A DNA stretch of 33,931 nt from an uncultured Clostridia bacterium (GCA_944347775.1 CALVMT010000003.1:1-33931); one strand, 5' to 3'; counted from the first letter of the stretch, positions 9,118-17,713 are shown. Made by a program: numbers and translations. The notes: generated by a model from the sequence alone, not told the origin.

Positions 9118-9160
9118 ATTATAACATTAACATAGCGATGGCCATTCGTCAATGTTATAA
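9118..9160 (-). promoter_or_regulatory. Candidate cysS promoter with overlapping inverted repeat
   Basis: A perfect TATAAT lies at 9123-9118 on the minus strand, about 25 bases before the leader-peptide ATG. No good -35 sits at 17 bases; TTGACG is 23 bases away. The -10 overlaps one arm of an inverted repeat (ATAACATT at 9121-9128 and AATGTTAT further upstream) with the 8-bp palindrome ATGGCCAT between the arms, possibly an operator. Confidence 0.4.
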
Positions 9161-9188
9161 TAATGCAAGTGCCGGAATATGTGGGAAA

Positions 9189-10328
9189 TCATGGGCACAG
9201 TCGAACAAGCAGTATCGCTAAGCGTAGCGGGTCAAATAACTCCTGATGGGAAAGTGCATGATACAGTGTATCTAAATTTTGTTCACTGTATTCTATTTCT
9301 TTTGAAAAAATTTGCGCAAGTCGACAAGCCTGGCTGAAGTTAAGTTCATGATGAATATGCTTTTTATAGGCGAATATGCTGTAAAGCAATAAGTAAGCTG
9401 TAATAATCCATTGTAGTTTTAAAAGTATTTCTCCGTCAAAAACACATTTTGCAAAATAACGAAAGAGAAGATAAACACAAAACTGTTCATAAAAATTTTC
9501 AAGCCATGCTGATTTACAAAATATATTATGGAGAGATAAAAAGTCCATTTCGCCTTGGTGAATTTCTTGAAAAATACTATCCAGTAAGTCGTGCCATTTG
9601 GTGTCCATATACTCTGTTTGGCAGAATACGTTAAGTAGAGTGGACCATGTTTCCTGTATATCAAAATATATGGCAGGAAGAGGATAATGGTCGGGAATTT
9701 GCCGATGACATAAGGAAAAAAAAGAACTAAAATCTTGGGCTGTCTCAAGAGTGTATTGAAGTTCACGACAATATAAAAGTGCATTTAATAAACGGATGGG
9801 CATAGGGATTTTTCTATTCTGTAAGAGTGCCATGAGCTGTTTTCTTACATAAAAAACAGCATCACAAAAATCCGTATTCAATATCGGTTGGTCAGCAAAA
9901 GGAGGTTCACCTTCTATCTTTATCAGTTGCATCGGTTCTTTTTGGCTTAAAATAAGAAAAGCTGCGGATTCGCAGGCGAGGCCTATTCCAATTTCTGCAA
10001 AATTGTCAAACTGCTCTATATAACGGGGATGCATGGAACAAATGCGGCAAAGCGCATTTTTACCTAGGCAAATATAGATTTCACAAAGATTTTGTTTGTT
10101 TAGGAAAGGACAACGCTGATCTTTTCCACATAATAAAAAATGCGGAGTGGGCAATGCACAAATGTTTTCTCGAAGTTTTCGACCAAATTCTCCGGATATA
10201 TGCTTATATTTCGCGTAGGTATCAGCATCGATATCGATTTCCCAGCCTAAACAGCAATTATCACGGCAATGATTGGCAATACAATGGAATTTGGGGTAGT
10301 AATCAGGAACAAAAATTTTCATATGCAT
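9189..10328 (-). CDS. fliB: FliB-like lysine-N-methylase family protein
   Basis: A 379-residue protein with the N-terminal cysteine pattern of the flagellin lysine-N-methylase (FliB) family: C16, C21, C25 and C26 in FHCIANHCRDNCCLGWEID, then C67, C73, C82, C87, C94 and C97 through CGKDQRCPFL and LCRICSMHPRY. These cysteines probably bind an iron-sulfur cluster. FliB methylates lysines of flagellin in Salmonella. No flagellar gene is near, so the substrate here is open. The C-terminal half is helical and unremarkable. The ATG at 10328 has AGGG six bases upstream, lying inside the terminator hairpin of the preceding gene; ATG at 10322 is an alternative. The family call is good, the role uncertain. 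Confidence 0.75.
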   Translation of the reverse strand: MHMKIFVPDYYPKFHCIANHCRDNCCLGWEIDIDADTYAKYKHISGEFGRKLRENICALPTPHFLLCGKDQRCPFLNKQNLCEIYICLGKNALCRICSMHPRYIEQFDNFAEIGIGLACESAAFLILSQKEPMQLIKIEGEPPFADQPILNTDFCDAVFYVRKQLMALLQNRKIPMPIRLLNALLYCRELQYTLETAQDFSSFFSLCHRQIPDHYPLPAIYFDIQETWSTLLNVFCQTEYMDTKWHDLLDSIFQEIHQGEMDFLSLHNIFCKSAWLENFYEQFCVYLLFRYFAKCVFDGEILLKLQWIITAYLLLYSIFAYKKHIHHELNFSQACRLAQIFSKEIEYSEQNLDTLYHALSHQELFDPLRLAILLVRLCP

Positions 10329-10329
10329 T

Positions 10330-10357
10330 AAAAACCCTGCGATAAATTACCGCAGGG
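10330..10357 (-). terminator. Terminator after the aldose epimerase gene, overlapping the fliB ribosome site
   Basis: On the minus strand CCCTGCG (10357-10351) pairs with CGCAGGG (10341-10335), followed by TTTTTA and then the fliB-like ATG. The AGGG of the 3' arm is also the only visible ribosome binding site for that gene, so the hairpin would both terminate transcription and hide the start. Confidence 0.75.
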
Positions 10358-10366
10358 AATGATCAA

Positions 10367-11236
10367 TTATTGAAGGACGGTAATCGAATAGCTTACAGTG
10401 TATTTTTTCCCCGGTTCCAATACAATGCGGCCAGGTTTATCCTCAAAATTTCCGGATTCATCTATATAGGCGGGAAGACCGTTCCAAGGCTCTAAACAAA
10501 AGAAAGGTGCATGTTTTTTGGGAGGTGTCCATAAGACTAAATTTTCAAAGCCGGTATAGTCGAATTCCAATCCGGTACCATCACTTTTCTTTATTAATTT
10601 TACTTTCTTACTTTTTGGAGATTTTAAAATGATGGCATCGACATCAAAATCATCATATTTGATATTATAGCAGTTTCCTTCGATTCGCTTGTCTAAACGA
10701 TAAGTATCGCTAAACAGACTCTGTGCATCGGTATAATACATGTCCAGATTTTCAGGCTTTTCAAAAATTAATTGATAATCTTCAGCAGAACTATCAACGC
10801 AATATCCGGCATGCCCGCCTATACAAAACTGCATGCTTCTCTTTCCCGTATTGCAAACAGTATATGATGTTACATAGCCTTTTTCTGTAATTTCATGCGA
10901 AACAAGCAGGCGGAAATCATAAGGATATTGCTTTTTTGTCTCTTCTGAAGAATCAAGCGCGAATATTGCTTTTGTATCTGTGCAGCTTAATAATTGAAAT
11001 TCGCTTTTGCGGGCAAAGCCGTGTTTGGTGGTAAGAGAATATTCTTGACCTTCAAATTTAACTTTCCATTCGCGCAGCGCACTGACAAAAGGGAAAAGAA
11101 CAGGAGCATGACCGTTCCAATAAGCAGGATCTCCTGTCCAGATGTATTCTTTACCATTGTTTTGGTAAGATATCAGTTCCCCGCCATAGGTATCTACAAT
11201 GCCTTTGGCACAACCGATTTGCAATGTCTTTTGCAT
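10367..11236 (-). CDS. Aldose 1-epimerase family protein (LacX-like)
   Basis: A 289-residue galactose-mutarotase-fold protein that would interconvert sugar anomers. Visible features are the N-terminal beta-strand region, APVLFPFVSALR, the catalytic histidine H72 in TKHGFAR, and a glutamate near the C-terminus in FFCLEPWNGLP matching the family's catalytic Glu. It resembles the LacX branch more than classical GalM. The start at 11236 is chosen for AAAGGAG seven bases upstream rather than the in-frame ATG at 11260. A good promoter lies at 11275-11303 and a terminator follows the stop. The actual sugar is unknown. Confidence 0.85.
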   Translation of the reverse strand: MQKTLQIGCAKGIVDTYGGELISYQNNGKEYIWTGDPAYWNGHAPVLFPFVSALREWKVKFEGQEYSLTTKHGFARKSEFQLLSCTDTKAIFALDSSEETKKQYPYDFRLLVSHEITEKGYVTSYTVCNTGKRSMQFCIGGHAGYCVDSSAEDYQLIFEKPENLDMYYTDAQSLFSDTYRLDKRIEGNCYNIKYDDFDVDAIILKSPKSKKVKLIKKSDGTGLEFDYTGFENLVLWTPPKKHAPFFCLEPWNGLPAYIDESGNFEDKPGRIVLEPGKKYTVSYSITVLQ

Positions 11237-11274
11237 AGAAGTGCTCCTTTCGATAATCAAATCGCTTTTTTTCT

Positions 11275-11303
11275 ATTATGCTACAGATTGTGTTTTTCTT
11301 CAA
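11275..11303 (-). promoter_or_regulatory. Promoter for the aldose epimerase gene
   Basis: On the minus strand TTGAAG (11303-11298), 17-base spacer, CATAAT (11280-11275), about 40 bases before the chosen start. Spacing is optimal and both boxes are near consensus. Confidence 0.7.
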
Positions 11304-11388
11304 GAGTTGATCTCCTTTAAGCGTAAATGTTTTAAATTGATGACAACCAATATTGGGAAAATGCTAAGGGTTATTTTTGATTTTTGCC

Positions 11389-11417
11389 TTGTTTTTCATG
11401 AGTTAATGTTGTATCAT
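11389..11417 (+). promoter_or_regulatory. Candidate promoter for metNIQ
   Basis: TTGTTT, 17 bases, TATCAT, about 80 bases before metN. The match is moderate. No SAM-I riboswitch core or T-box motif is seen in the 262-base gap, although methionine-import genes often carry one, so the control mechanism is not evident. Confidence 0.35.
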
Positions 11418-11498
11418 GATGTAGATAATTGATGAACAGATTGTCAACGCAGGGAAGCGAAATCACACTATGTATTGTTGATAGAGAAAAGAGGGCGC

Positions 11499-12524
11499 AT
11501 GGCAAAAGAAATCATTCGAATTATTGGATTGAATAAGACATTTCATTCCAAGCAGGGTGATGTTGTAGCACTGAAAAATGTCGATCTGACGATTCATGAA
11601 GGAGAGATTTTTGGGATTATTGGCTTAAGTGGAGCAGGAAAAAGCACTTTGGTTCGCTGCATGAATTTTTTAGAGAGGCCCACAGAAGGCCGTATTTTAT
11701 TTGATGATGTAAATTTGTCTACTTTATCCAGAAAAGAACTGCTGCATGTGCGCAGGTCAATTGGAATGATTTTCCAGGGATTTAATTTGTTGGAGCAGAG
11801 AACAGCACTGAAAAATATTTGTTATCCTATGGAAATTGCGGGGTGGCCGAAACAAAAAATGAAGCAGAGGGCAATGGAATTATTGGAGATAGTCGGTCTA
11901 CCTGAACGTGCAAATGCCTATCCTTCACAACTTTCCGGCGGACAAAAACAGAGAATTGCTATTGCCCGGGCTTTGGCGACGCACCCGAAAGTCTTATTAT
12001 GCGATGAGGCGACAAGTGCATTAGATCCCAATACGACGGATGCAATTCTTAATTTGTTGAAAGAAATCAATTTGAATATGGGTGTTACGATTGTGGTCAT
12101 TACGCATGAAATGCGAGTGATTGAGCGCATATGTAATCGAGTAGCTGTAATAGATCAAAGCGAAATAGTAGAACTTGGGGAGGTTAAAGAAGTTTTTTTG
12201 CGCCCACGTTCGGCTATTGCAAAACAACTGATTCTTCCTAAGGGAGAAGGTGTGGCGCATATGGCAGGTAGCAGATGTGTCCGCATAGTTTTTGATGGAA
12301 TGTCTTCTTTTGAGCCAGTGATTTCGAATATGACACTGGAATGTCGTACGCCTGTTAATATCTTATTTGCGGATACGAAGAATATTGACGGCAAAGCTTT
12401 TGGCCAGATGATATTACAACTGCCGGAAGATGAGAAAGCCATTGAACGCATTAAAAGTTATCTGGAAAGTAGAGGAATTGTATATAAGGAGGAAACAGGG
12501 GATGTTCACACCGCAAATGCTTGA
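11499..12524 (+). CDS. metN: Methionine ABC transporter ATP-binding protein
   Basis: A 341-residue ATPase that powers D/L-methionine import. Visible motifs are Walker A GLSGAGKST (42-50), the Q-loop FQGFNLL, the ABC signature LSGGQKQR (145-152), Walker B VLLCDEATSALDP (166 onward) and the switch histidine in VITHEM. Residues from about 265 form the C-terminal NIL domain that binds methionine and inhibits transport when the pool is high. The start at 11499 has GAGGG upstream and gives the usual N-terminus; a TTG at 11475 is the alternative. The gene overlaps metI by 23 bases. Confidence 0.95.
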   Translation: MAKEIIRIIGLNKTFHSKQGDVVALKNVDLTIHEGEIFGIIGLSGAGKSTLVRCMNFLERPTEGRILFDDVNLSTLSRKELLHVRRSIGMIFQGFNLLEQRTALKNICYPMEIAGWPKQKMKQRAMELLEIVGLPERANAYPSQLSGGQKQRIAIARALATHPKVLLCDEATSALDPNTTDAILNLLKEINLNMGVTIVVITHEMRVIERICNRVAVIDQSEIVELGEVKEVFLRPRSAIAKQLILPKGEGVAHMAGSRCVRIVFDGMSSFEPVISNMTLECRTPVNILFADTKNIDGKAFGQMILQLPEDEKAIERIKSYLESRGIVYKEETGDVHTANA

Positions 12525-13164
12525 ATTGTTTGGCGTTGGAATTTTAGAATCTCTGTATATGACGTTAGGTGCAACATTATTGTCGTATCTATTGGGGCTT
12601 CCATTGGGATTGCTGCTTTGGGTTACGGATAAAGATGGGATTTACCCTGTTCGTTGGCTTAATGTAATGCTTGGGTTTATTGTGAATTTGCTGCGTTCGG
12701 TACCGTTTATTATTTTACTTATTGCAATTATTCCGTTTACTCGTAGTATTGTTGGTACTTCAATTGGATCCACGGCAACAATTGTTCCTCTGGTTGTTTC
12801 TGCAACGCCTTTTGTGGCGAGGATGGTTGAATCATCCATTAAAGAAGTTGATGCAGGTGTGATTGAGGCAGCGCAGGCGATGGGAACACCGACATTACAG
12901 ATTGTAACAAAAGTGCTGGTGCCTGAAGCAAAACCGTCATTAATTACGGGGGCGGCGATCGCAGTTACAACGATCCTTGGTTATTCGGCAATGGCCGGAT
13001 TTGCGGGCGGCGGAGGTTTGGGCGCTATAGCAATTAATTATGGGTATTATCGTTATCAGACTGATGTTATGCTGGTGACGGTAACATTATTAATTATCAT
13101 CGTCCAGGTTTTTCAAGAGATAGGGATGAGGATTACCCGGAAAGTTGATAAAAGATTGAATTGA
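12502..13164 (+). CDS. metI: Methionine ABC transporter permease
   Basis: A 220-residue inner-membrane permease with about five helices. It carries the EAA-type loop AAQAMGTPTLQIVTKVLVPEAKPSL that contacts the ATPase, and the C-terminal GYSAMAGFAGGGGLGAIAINYGY motif region typical of MetI. The start at 12502 follows a strong AAGGAGG and lies inside metN, showing translational coupling. The length matches MetI; it partners with MetN and the lipoprotein encoded next. Confidence 0.95.
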   Translation: MFTPQMLELFGVGILESLYMTLGATLLSYLLGLPLGLLLWVTDKDGIYPVRWLNVMLGFIVNLLRSVPFIILLIAIIPFTRSIVGTSIGSTATIVPLVVSATPFVARMVESSIKEVDAGVIEAAQAMGTPTLQIVTKVLVPEAKPSLITGAAIAVTTILGYSAMAGFAGGGGLGAIAINYGYYRYQTDVMLVTVTLLIIIVQVFQEIGMRITRKVDKRLN

Positions 13165-13181
13165 AGATGGGAGAGAAAAGG

Positions 13182-13988
13182 ATGAAAAAAATTATCTTGT
13201 TGATGTTGGTTCTTGGCCTTGTCGGATGCATGGTTTCCGGTTGCGGAAAAAAAGATGATAAGACAATTACGGTTGGAGCAAGTGTTACCCCGCATGCCGA
13301 AATTTTGGAGGTGGCGAAAGAATTGCTTGAGGAGCAAGGCTATACGTTGGAAATTACTGAGTTTAACGATTATGTATTGCCCAATACCTCTGTAGAAGAC
13401 GGAGAATTGGATGCGAATTATTTTCAGCATCGCAAATATCTAGCTGATTTTAATGAAGAAAACGGAACTCATCTTGTTGAAGTTGCAGCGGTGCATTATG
13501 AGCCTTTTGGTTTATATGCGGGTAAAACGGCAACGATTGATGATTTGACTGATGGTGCTTCAATAGCAGTGCCTAACGATGGAACCAATGAAGCTCGCGC
13601 ATTGATGCTTCTTGAGGAACAGGGTTTAATTAAATTGAGTGAAGATGCCGGATTTACAGCAACAAAGCTGGATATAGTAGAAAATCCGAAAAACCTGGAT
13701 ATACAAGAACTTGATGCGGCGCAGCTTGTTCGGGCATTGGAAGATGTAGATATGGCAGTAATTAACGGTAACTATGCTATTCAGGGTGGTCTTAATGCTG
13801 CAAAAGATGCATTAGCAGTTGAGGATAAAAACTCAGAAGCTGTTCAGACTTATGCAAATGTTCTGGTTGTCAAAGAAGGGCACGAAGAGGATGAAGCTGT
13901 CCAAGCTCTTGTAAATGCGCTGCAAAGCGAGGAAGTAAAAAAATTTATTGAAGAGAATTATGACGGTGCAGTTATTGCGATGTTTTAA
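13182..13988 (+). CDS. metQ: MetQ/NlpA-type methionine-binding lipoprotein
   Basis: A 268-residue substrate-binding protein of the methionine importer. The N-terminus MKKIILLMLVLGLVGC is a lipoprotein signal with a lipobox LVGC at residues 13-16; a second, VSGC, follows five residues later. The mature part starts with the conserved TVGASVTPHAEIL and contains the family blocks FNDYVLPNTSVEDGELDANYFQH and VPNDGTNEARALMLLE. The start at 13182 is chosen to begin at the signal; ATG at 13167 is an in-frame alternative. It is placed 17 bases after metI and is followed by a strong terminator that ends the operon. Confidence 0.94.
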   Translation: MKKIILLMLVLGLVGCMVSGCGKKDDKTITVGASVTPHAEILEVAKELLEEQGYTLEITEFNDYVLPNTSVEDGELDANYFQHRKYLADFNEENGTHLVEVAAVHYEPFGLYAGKTATIDDLTDGASIAVPNDGTNEARALMLLEEQGLIKLSEDAGFTATKLDIVENPKNLDIQELDAAQLVRALEDVDMAVINGNYAIQGGLNAAKDALAVEDKNSEAVQTYANVLVVKEGHEEDEAVQALVNALQSEEVKKFIEENYDGAVIAMF

Positions 13989-13989
13989 T

Positions 13990-14022
13990 AAAAAAGAGCA
14001 GTTTTAAAACTGCTCTTTTTTT
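13990..14022 (+). terminator. Intrinsic terminator of metNIQ
   Basis: Perfect stem AGAGCAGTTTT / AAAACTGCTCT directly followed by a long T-run immediately after the metQ stop. Confidence 0.93.
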
Positions 14023-14038
14023 ATTATGATAAAAGGAT

Positions 14039-14068
14039 TTGATCTTATGATTAAGATTATGCTACAAT
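14039..14068 (+). promoter_or_regulatory. Promoter for the rRNA methyltransferase-like gene
   Basis: TTGATC, 18 bases, TACAAT, with TG one base before the -10 (extended -10). It starts about 40 bases before the gene and just after the metQ terminator. Confidence 0.65.
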
Positions 14069-14106
14069 AGGCAAACATAAAATAAAGAAAGCGGTGAAAA
14101 ATAAAT

Positions 14107-15003
14107 ATGAAGCAAGTTCCTGAAAACTTGTATGGCATGCTGGAACAGCAGTATGGAAAAGAGGAAACCATGCGTATTATTCATGGCTATGCCCAGCGTC
14201 GTCCGGTAACACTTAGGGTTAACACACTTAAAACGACAATAGAAATGGTGAAAAGTGAGTTGACGCGAGAAAAAATAATTTATGATACCGTTGAATGGAG
14301 TGATGAAGCGTTGATTATTCGGAAAGTACGGGAAGTAGATCTTCAGGCACTTTACATATATCAGCAAGGTCATATTTATTTGCAAAGCCTTTCTTCGATG
14401 TTACCCCCTCTTGTTCTTAAACCTAAGAAAGAAGCTAGTATTTTAGATATGGCTGCCGCTCCCGGCGGGAAAACGACGCAAATCGCTGCATTAACAGATA
14501 ATAAGGCGCAGATTACGGCCTGTGAGAAGAATAAAATCCGGGCGGAACGTCTTAATTATAATATACAAAAACAGGGCGTAAAAGGTGTATACATTATGCA
14601 TGCTGATGCGACTAAACTAGACGAGCTGTTTTCTTTTGATCAAATTCTGCTTGATGCGCCTTGCAGCGGTAGCGGAACGATTTCGTTATGGAAAGATCGA
14701 GTTGATTTTTCTGAGAATTTATTAGAAAGATCGATTAAAACGCAGCGGGCAATGCTGAAAAAGGCGTTGCATATATTAAAATCGGGCGGAGAAATGGTTT
14801 ATTCAACCTGCTCTATTTTGGCTCGGGAAAATGAGCAGATGATACATGAAATCTTAGACTCCGGCATGGCAGAGTTAGTGCCGATCGATAGTGGATTAAA
14901 AGAAAATTTGCCTTTGTTGCCTAGTGCATTGCCGGAAACGTTATGTATCCGCCCGAACGAACTTTATGAAGGTTTCTTTTTAGCTAAATTAAAAAAAAGA
15001 TAA
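14107..15003 (+). CDS. RsmB/Sun/NOP2-family RNA m5C methyltransferase
   Basis: A 298-residue SAM-dependent methyltransferase expected to make 5-methylcytosine in 16S rRNA. An N-terminal RNA-binding part (RRPVTLRVNT, 31-40) precedes the Rossmann core with MAAAPGGKT (115-123). The two catalytic cysteines are C186 in DAPCSGSGT and C235 in YSTCS. It is shorter than RsmB (about 430) because it lacks the NusB-like N-terminal domain, and shorter than RsmF-type proteins because it lacks the C-terminal PUA extension, so the exact target cytosine is unclear. It has its own promoter. Ribosome site GGTGA is weak and 11 bases from the ATG. Confidence 0.85.
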   Translation: MKQVPENLYGMLEQQYGKEETMRIIHGYAQRRPVTLRVNTLKTTIEMVKSELTREKIIYDTVEWSDEALIIRKVREVDLQALYIYQQGHIYLQSLSSMLPPLVLKPKKEASILDMAAAPGGKTTQIAALTDNKAQITACEKNKIRAERLNYNIQKQGVKGVYIMHADATKLDELFSFDQILLDAPCSGSGTISLWKDRVDFSENLLERSIKTQRAMLKKALHILKSGGEMVYSTCSILARENEQMIHEILDSGMAELVPIDSGLKENLPLLPSALPETLCIRPNELYEGFFLAKLKKR

Positions 15004-15193
15004 GGATTTACGTTGGTTTGACAAAAACGCCAGAACAGAAAAACAGTAAAAATCTTTTTGATAAAGAATTAGTTACAGAAAATTTGCGTATCCTAACGTT
15101 GAGCTGCGTTGCAAAGTTTGGTGAAATCAGATAAAGTATATTATATACATAAACGGGGCAACTCGCCATTTTTAATCATGAAAGGATGTTTGG

Positions 15194-16798
15194 ATGAAGC
15201 TTACTTTTTTAGGCGCCGCACATGAAGTTACAGGAAGCTGTACACTATTGGAAATCGGTGGCCACAATATTTTAATTGATTGTGGAATGGAACAGGGAGC
15301 AGATATTTTTCAAAATCAGGAACTTACGGTTAATCCGGCGAAAATTGATTTTGTTTTTTTGACGCATGCACATATTGACCATTCGGGTAATCTACCTCTT
15401 CTTTATAAAAATGGATTCCGCGGAAAGGTTTTTGCGTCGGAAGCAACAACGGCTTTATGCGATATTATGTTGAAAGATAGCGCGGGTATTCAGGAATTTG
15501 AAGCAGAATGGCGAAATCGCAAGGCGAAACGTTCGGGTAAGCCCGTTTATAAACCGGTATATACAATGGAAGACGCCGTTGGGTTATTACAGTGTATTCA
15601 GCCTTGTCCGTATGATAAAATGATTTCCGTCTGTGAAGCAGTGAATATTCGTTTTAATAATGCGGGGCACCTTTTAGGTGCGTCGTCAATAGAAATTTGG
15701 TTGGAGGAAGATAATATCCGTAAAAAAATTGTCTTTAGTGGAGATTTGGGAAATATTGACCGCCCATTTTTACGCAATCCGGCCAGAATTTCTGAAGCGG
15801 ATTATGTAGTTATAGAATCAACCTATGGAGATCGGGTTCATGAAAATATAAATCACGATTACGTTACGGCTTTAGCGGAACATATCCAGCGGACGTTTGA
15901 CCGAGGAGGAAATGTTGTTATCCCTGCATTTGCAGTCGGCCGGGCGCAGGAATTGTTGTATTTTTTACGCCAAATCAAATATGAGCGCCGCGTAAAAGGA
16001 CATGGTGATTTTCCTGTTTATATGGATAGTCCGTTAGCGGGAGAAGCAACTGAGGTTTTGCTGCGCTGTGATCCATCGATATTAAATGAAAAAACCCGTC
16101 AGTTAATTGCTGAGGGAATTAACCCTATTTTATTTTCAAATTTACGCATAGCGCAATCTGTAGAGCAATCCAAAGCGATCAACTTTGATGCAGAGCCTAA
16201 AGTTATCATCTCTGCCAGCGGTATGTGCGAAGCGGGCAGAATTCGTCATCATTTAAAACATAATCTTTGGCGGGAAGAAAGTTTAATTTTATTTGCGGGT
16301 TATCAATCGGAGGGAACATTAGGGCGCGCGTTGAAGGAAGGCGCGAAAAGTGTTCGGCTGTTTGGCGAAGAAATTGCTGTGCGGGCAGAGATCTCTTCGT
16401 TAACTGATACAAGTGGCCATGCCGATCTTCCTGGCTTATTGCACTGGATAGATGGGTTTGAGAAAAAGCCTGATCAGATATATGTAAATCATGGAGAGGC
16501 TAGTGCGTGCGATGCTTTTACGCAAAGCCTCAGAGAAAAAGGGTATACGGCAGATGCGCCTTATAGCGGAACATGTTATGATTTGCGTACGGGTGAAGTT
16601 GTGGTGAGAACCTTCGGTGTACCGATTCGTAAAAAACAGATAGAAGCACAGCAACGCAGCAATACAGCATTTGGAAGGCTTGTTTCGGCAGCCAAGCAGT
16701 TGCTGGCTATTGCCGAACAATGTCGGGGAATGGCAAATAAAGAACTGGCTAAATTTGAAAGCCAGATTCGCCAGCTTTGTGACAAATGGCGTCGATAA
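15194..16798 (+). CDS. Beta-CASP metallo-beta-lactamase-fold RNase-like protein
   Basis: A 534-residue protein of the RNA-processing metallo-beta-lactamase group. The zinc motif HAHIDH is at residues 58-63 (LTHAHIDHSG), followed by FSGDLGNIDRP. Then come the beta-CASP insertion (VVIPAFAVGRAQELLYFL, then MDSPLAGEAT) and the C-terminal RNA-specificity region (ISASGMCEAGRIRHHL, FAGYQSEGTLGRAL, VNHGE). Family members are exo- or endoribonucleases related to CPSF73. The last 60 residues are a helical charged tail. An AAGGATG site precedes the ATG; about 190 bases upstream carry no gene. A strong terminator follows. The specific RNA target cannot be given. Confidence 0.88.
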   Translation: MKLTFLGAAHEVTGSCTLLEIGGHNILIDCGMEQGADIFQNQELTVNPAKIDFVFLTHAHIDHSGNLPLLYKNGFRGKVFASEATTALCDIMLKDSAGIQEFEAEWRNRKAKRSGKPVYKPVYTMEDAVGLLQCIQPCPYDKMISVCEAVNIRFNNAGHLLGASSIEIWLEEDNIRKKIVFSGDLGNIDRPFLRNPARISEADYVVIESTYGDRVHENINHDYVTALAEHIQRTFDRGGNVVIPAFAVGRAQELLYFLRQIKYERRVKGHGDFPVYMDSPLAGEATEVLLRCDPSILNEKTRQLIAEGINPILFSNLRIAQSVEQSKAINFDAEPKVIISASGMCEAGRIRHHLKHNLWREESLILFAGYQSEGTLGRALKEGAKSVRLFGEEIAVRAEISSLTDTSGHADLPGLLHWIDGFEKKPDQIYVNHGEASACDAFTQSLREKGYTADAPYSGTCYDLRTGEVVVRTFGVPIRKKQIEAQQRSNTAFGRLVSAAKQLLAIAEQCRGMANKELAKFESQIRQLCDKWRR

Positions 16799-16807
16799 GA
16801 AAATGAA

Positions 16808-16840
16808 GAAGCAGAAGAAAATTTTTCTTCTGCTTCTTTT
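16808..16840 (+). terminator. Intrinsic terminator after the beta-CASP gene
   Basis: Perfect stem GAAGCAGAAGAAAA / TTTTCTTCTGCTTC followed by TTTT, nine bases after the stop codon. The following 190 bases up to the next gene show no supported feature. Confidence 0.9.
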
Positions 16841-17029
16841 GTGAAATTTCGTATTTTCTTGTAAAACTAAAAAACAGTAGATAAACTTATTCCCGGGGTT
16901 CTTTGATCAAATTATCTGTAATATTTCTTGTAAAAAAGAGCAAAAAAAGCGATATGATAATAATATGGCGGGTTAGAGTTTAAATATCATGAGAGTTACA
17001 TGTTTATTGCGTAGAGAATGATTGGAATA

Positions 17030-17713
17030 TTATTTTTCCGCTTGATTAATGCAGGCTATTGCATTTAAGCTCCGAGGATAGCCTATATACGGCAGGCATT
17101 GCAAAATGACCTCCAACAGAAAATTTTTATCATTACCGATATTGATATTTCCTTTTACATGAGCTGCCAGTTGCGCTTCGCAGCCGCCCTGTGCAGCAAG
17201 AAAACAAAAAGTGATCATTTCTCTTTGCTTAAGAGTCAAGCCGTTTCTCGTATAGTAATCTCCAAAGCAATTGGCGGCAAGCCATTGATTAATACGGCCG
17301 TTTTTCCAGGATTCCCTCATTTGTTCGCCAAAAATTTCTGCCTGAGCATCAATTCCTTTTTCTAGGCGTGTTTGCCTGGTTGTAGTAGCCTGCTCGGGTA
17401 ACGGCAGGTTGATACCACGCTTGAGCATGATTTTATTGGCTATGTTGAGAAAGGGAAGCATTCTGCCGTAGCCAAGATAAGCTGTTGACTGATATAGCAT
17501 TTCTTTAATTTGTATGGGATCCAGCGCGTCATCCAATGCTTTATCCAGCATTTCTGAAAAAGCTTCCATACTTTGAGAGCCGATTAGTGCCGACAAAATT
17601 GCCAGATAACGGGTTGATGGTTCTAACGGTAAAGAGGATTCACAAATAACTTCATTAAAGACAAAATCATTAAAACGTTCAATAAATTCGGAATCTGTAC
17701 GATAATAATCCAT
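17030..17713 (-). CDS. Carboxymuconolactone decarboxylase-like (AhpD-fold) protein
   Basis: A 227-residue protein with two tandem CMD/AhpD-like helical repeats (about 30-105 and 135-225). The second repeat holds C178 and H185 in GGCEAQLAAH, matching the conserved Cys/His of the fold, but the CxxC pair of true AhpD peroxidase reductases is absent. It is last in a three-gene minus-strand operon; its ATG shares a base with the flavodoxin stop (TAATG), so translation is coupled. The company of flavodoxin and aldo/keto reductase suggests redox detoxification or small-molecule reduction, but no reaction can be assigned. Confidence 0.82.
   Translation of the reverse strand: MDYYRTDSEFIERFNDFVFNEVICESSLPLEPSTRYLAILSALIGSQSMEAFSEMLDKALDDALDPIQIKEMLYQSTAYLGYGRMLPFLNIANKIMLKRGINLPLPEQATTTRQTRLEKGIDAQAEIFGEQMRESWKNGRINQWLAANCFGDYYTRNGLTLKQREMITFCFLAAQGGCEAQLAAHVKGNINIGNDKNFLLEVILQCLPYIGYPRSLNAIACINQAEK

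Noticed and set aside
8950..9188. T-box riboswitch upstream of cysS
   Set aside because: The T-box core AGGGTGGNACCGCG and a recognisable stem I with specifier loop are absent on the minus strand; the leader peptide and competing hairpins explain the region better.
11237..11498. SAM riboswitch or Met T-box upstream of metN
   Set aside because: No SAM-I core and no terminator hairpin are visible before metN.
16841..17029. Small RNA or promoter in the gap, with TTGTAA and TATGAT-like boxes around 16930-16970
   Set aside because: Spacing is poor and no hairpin terminator or gene follows in that direction.
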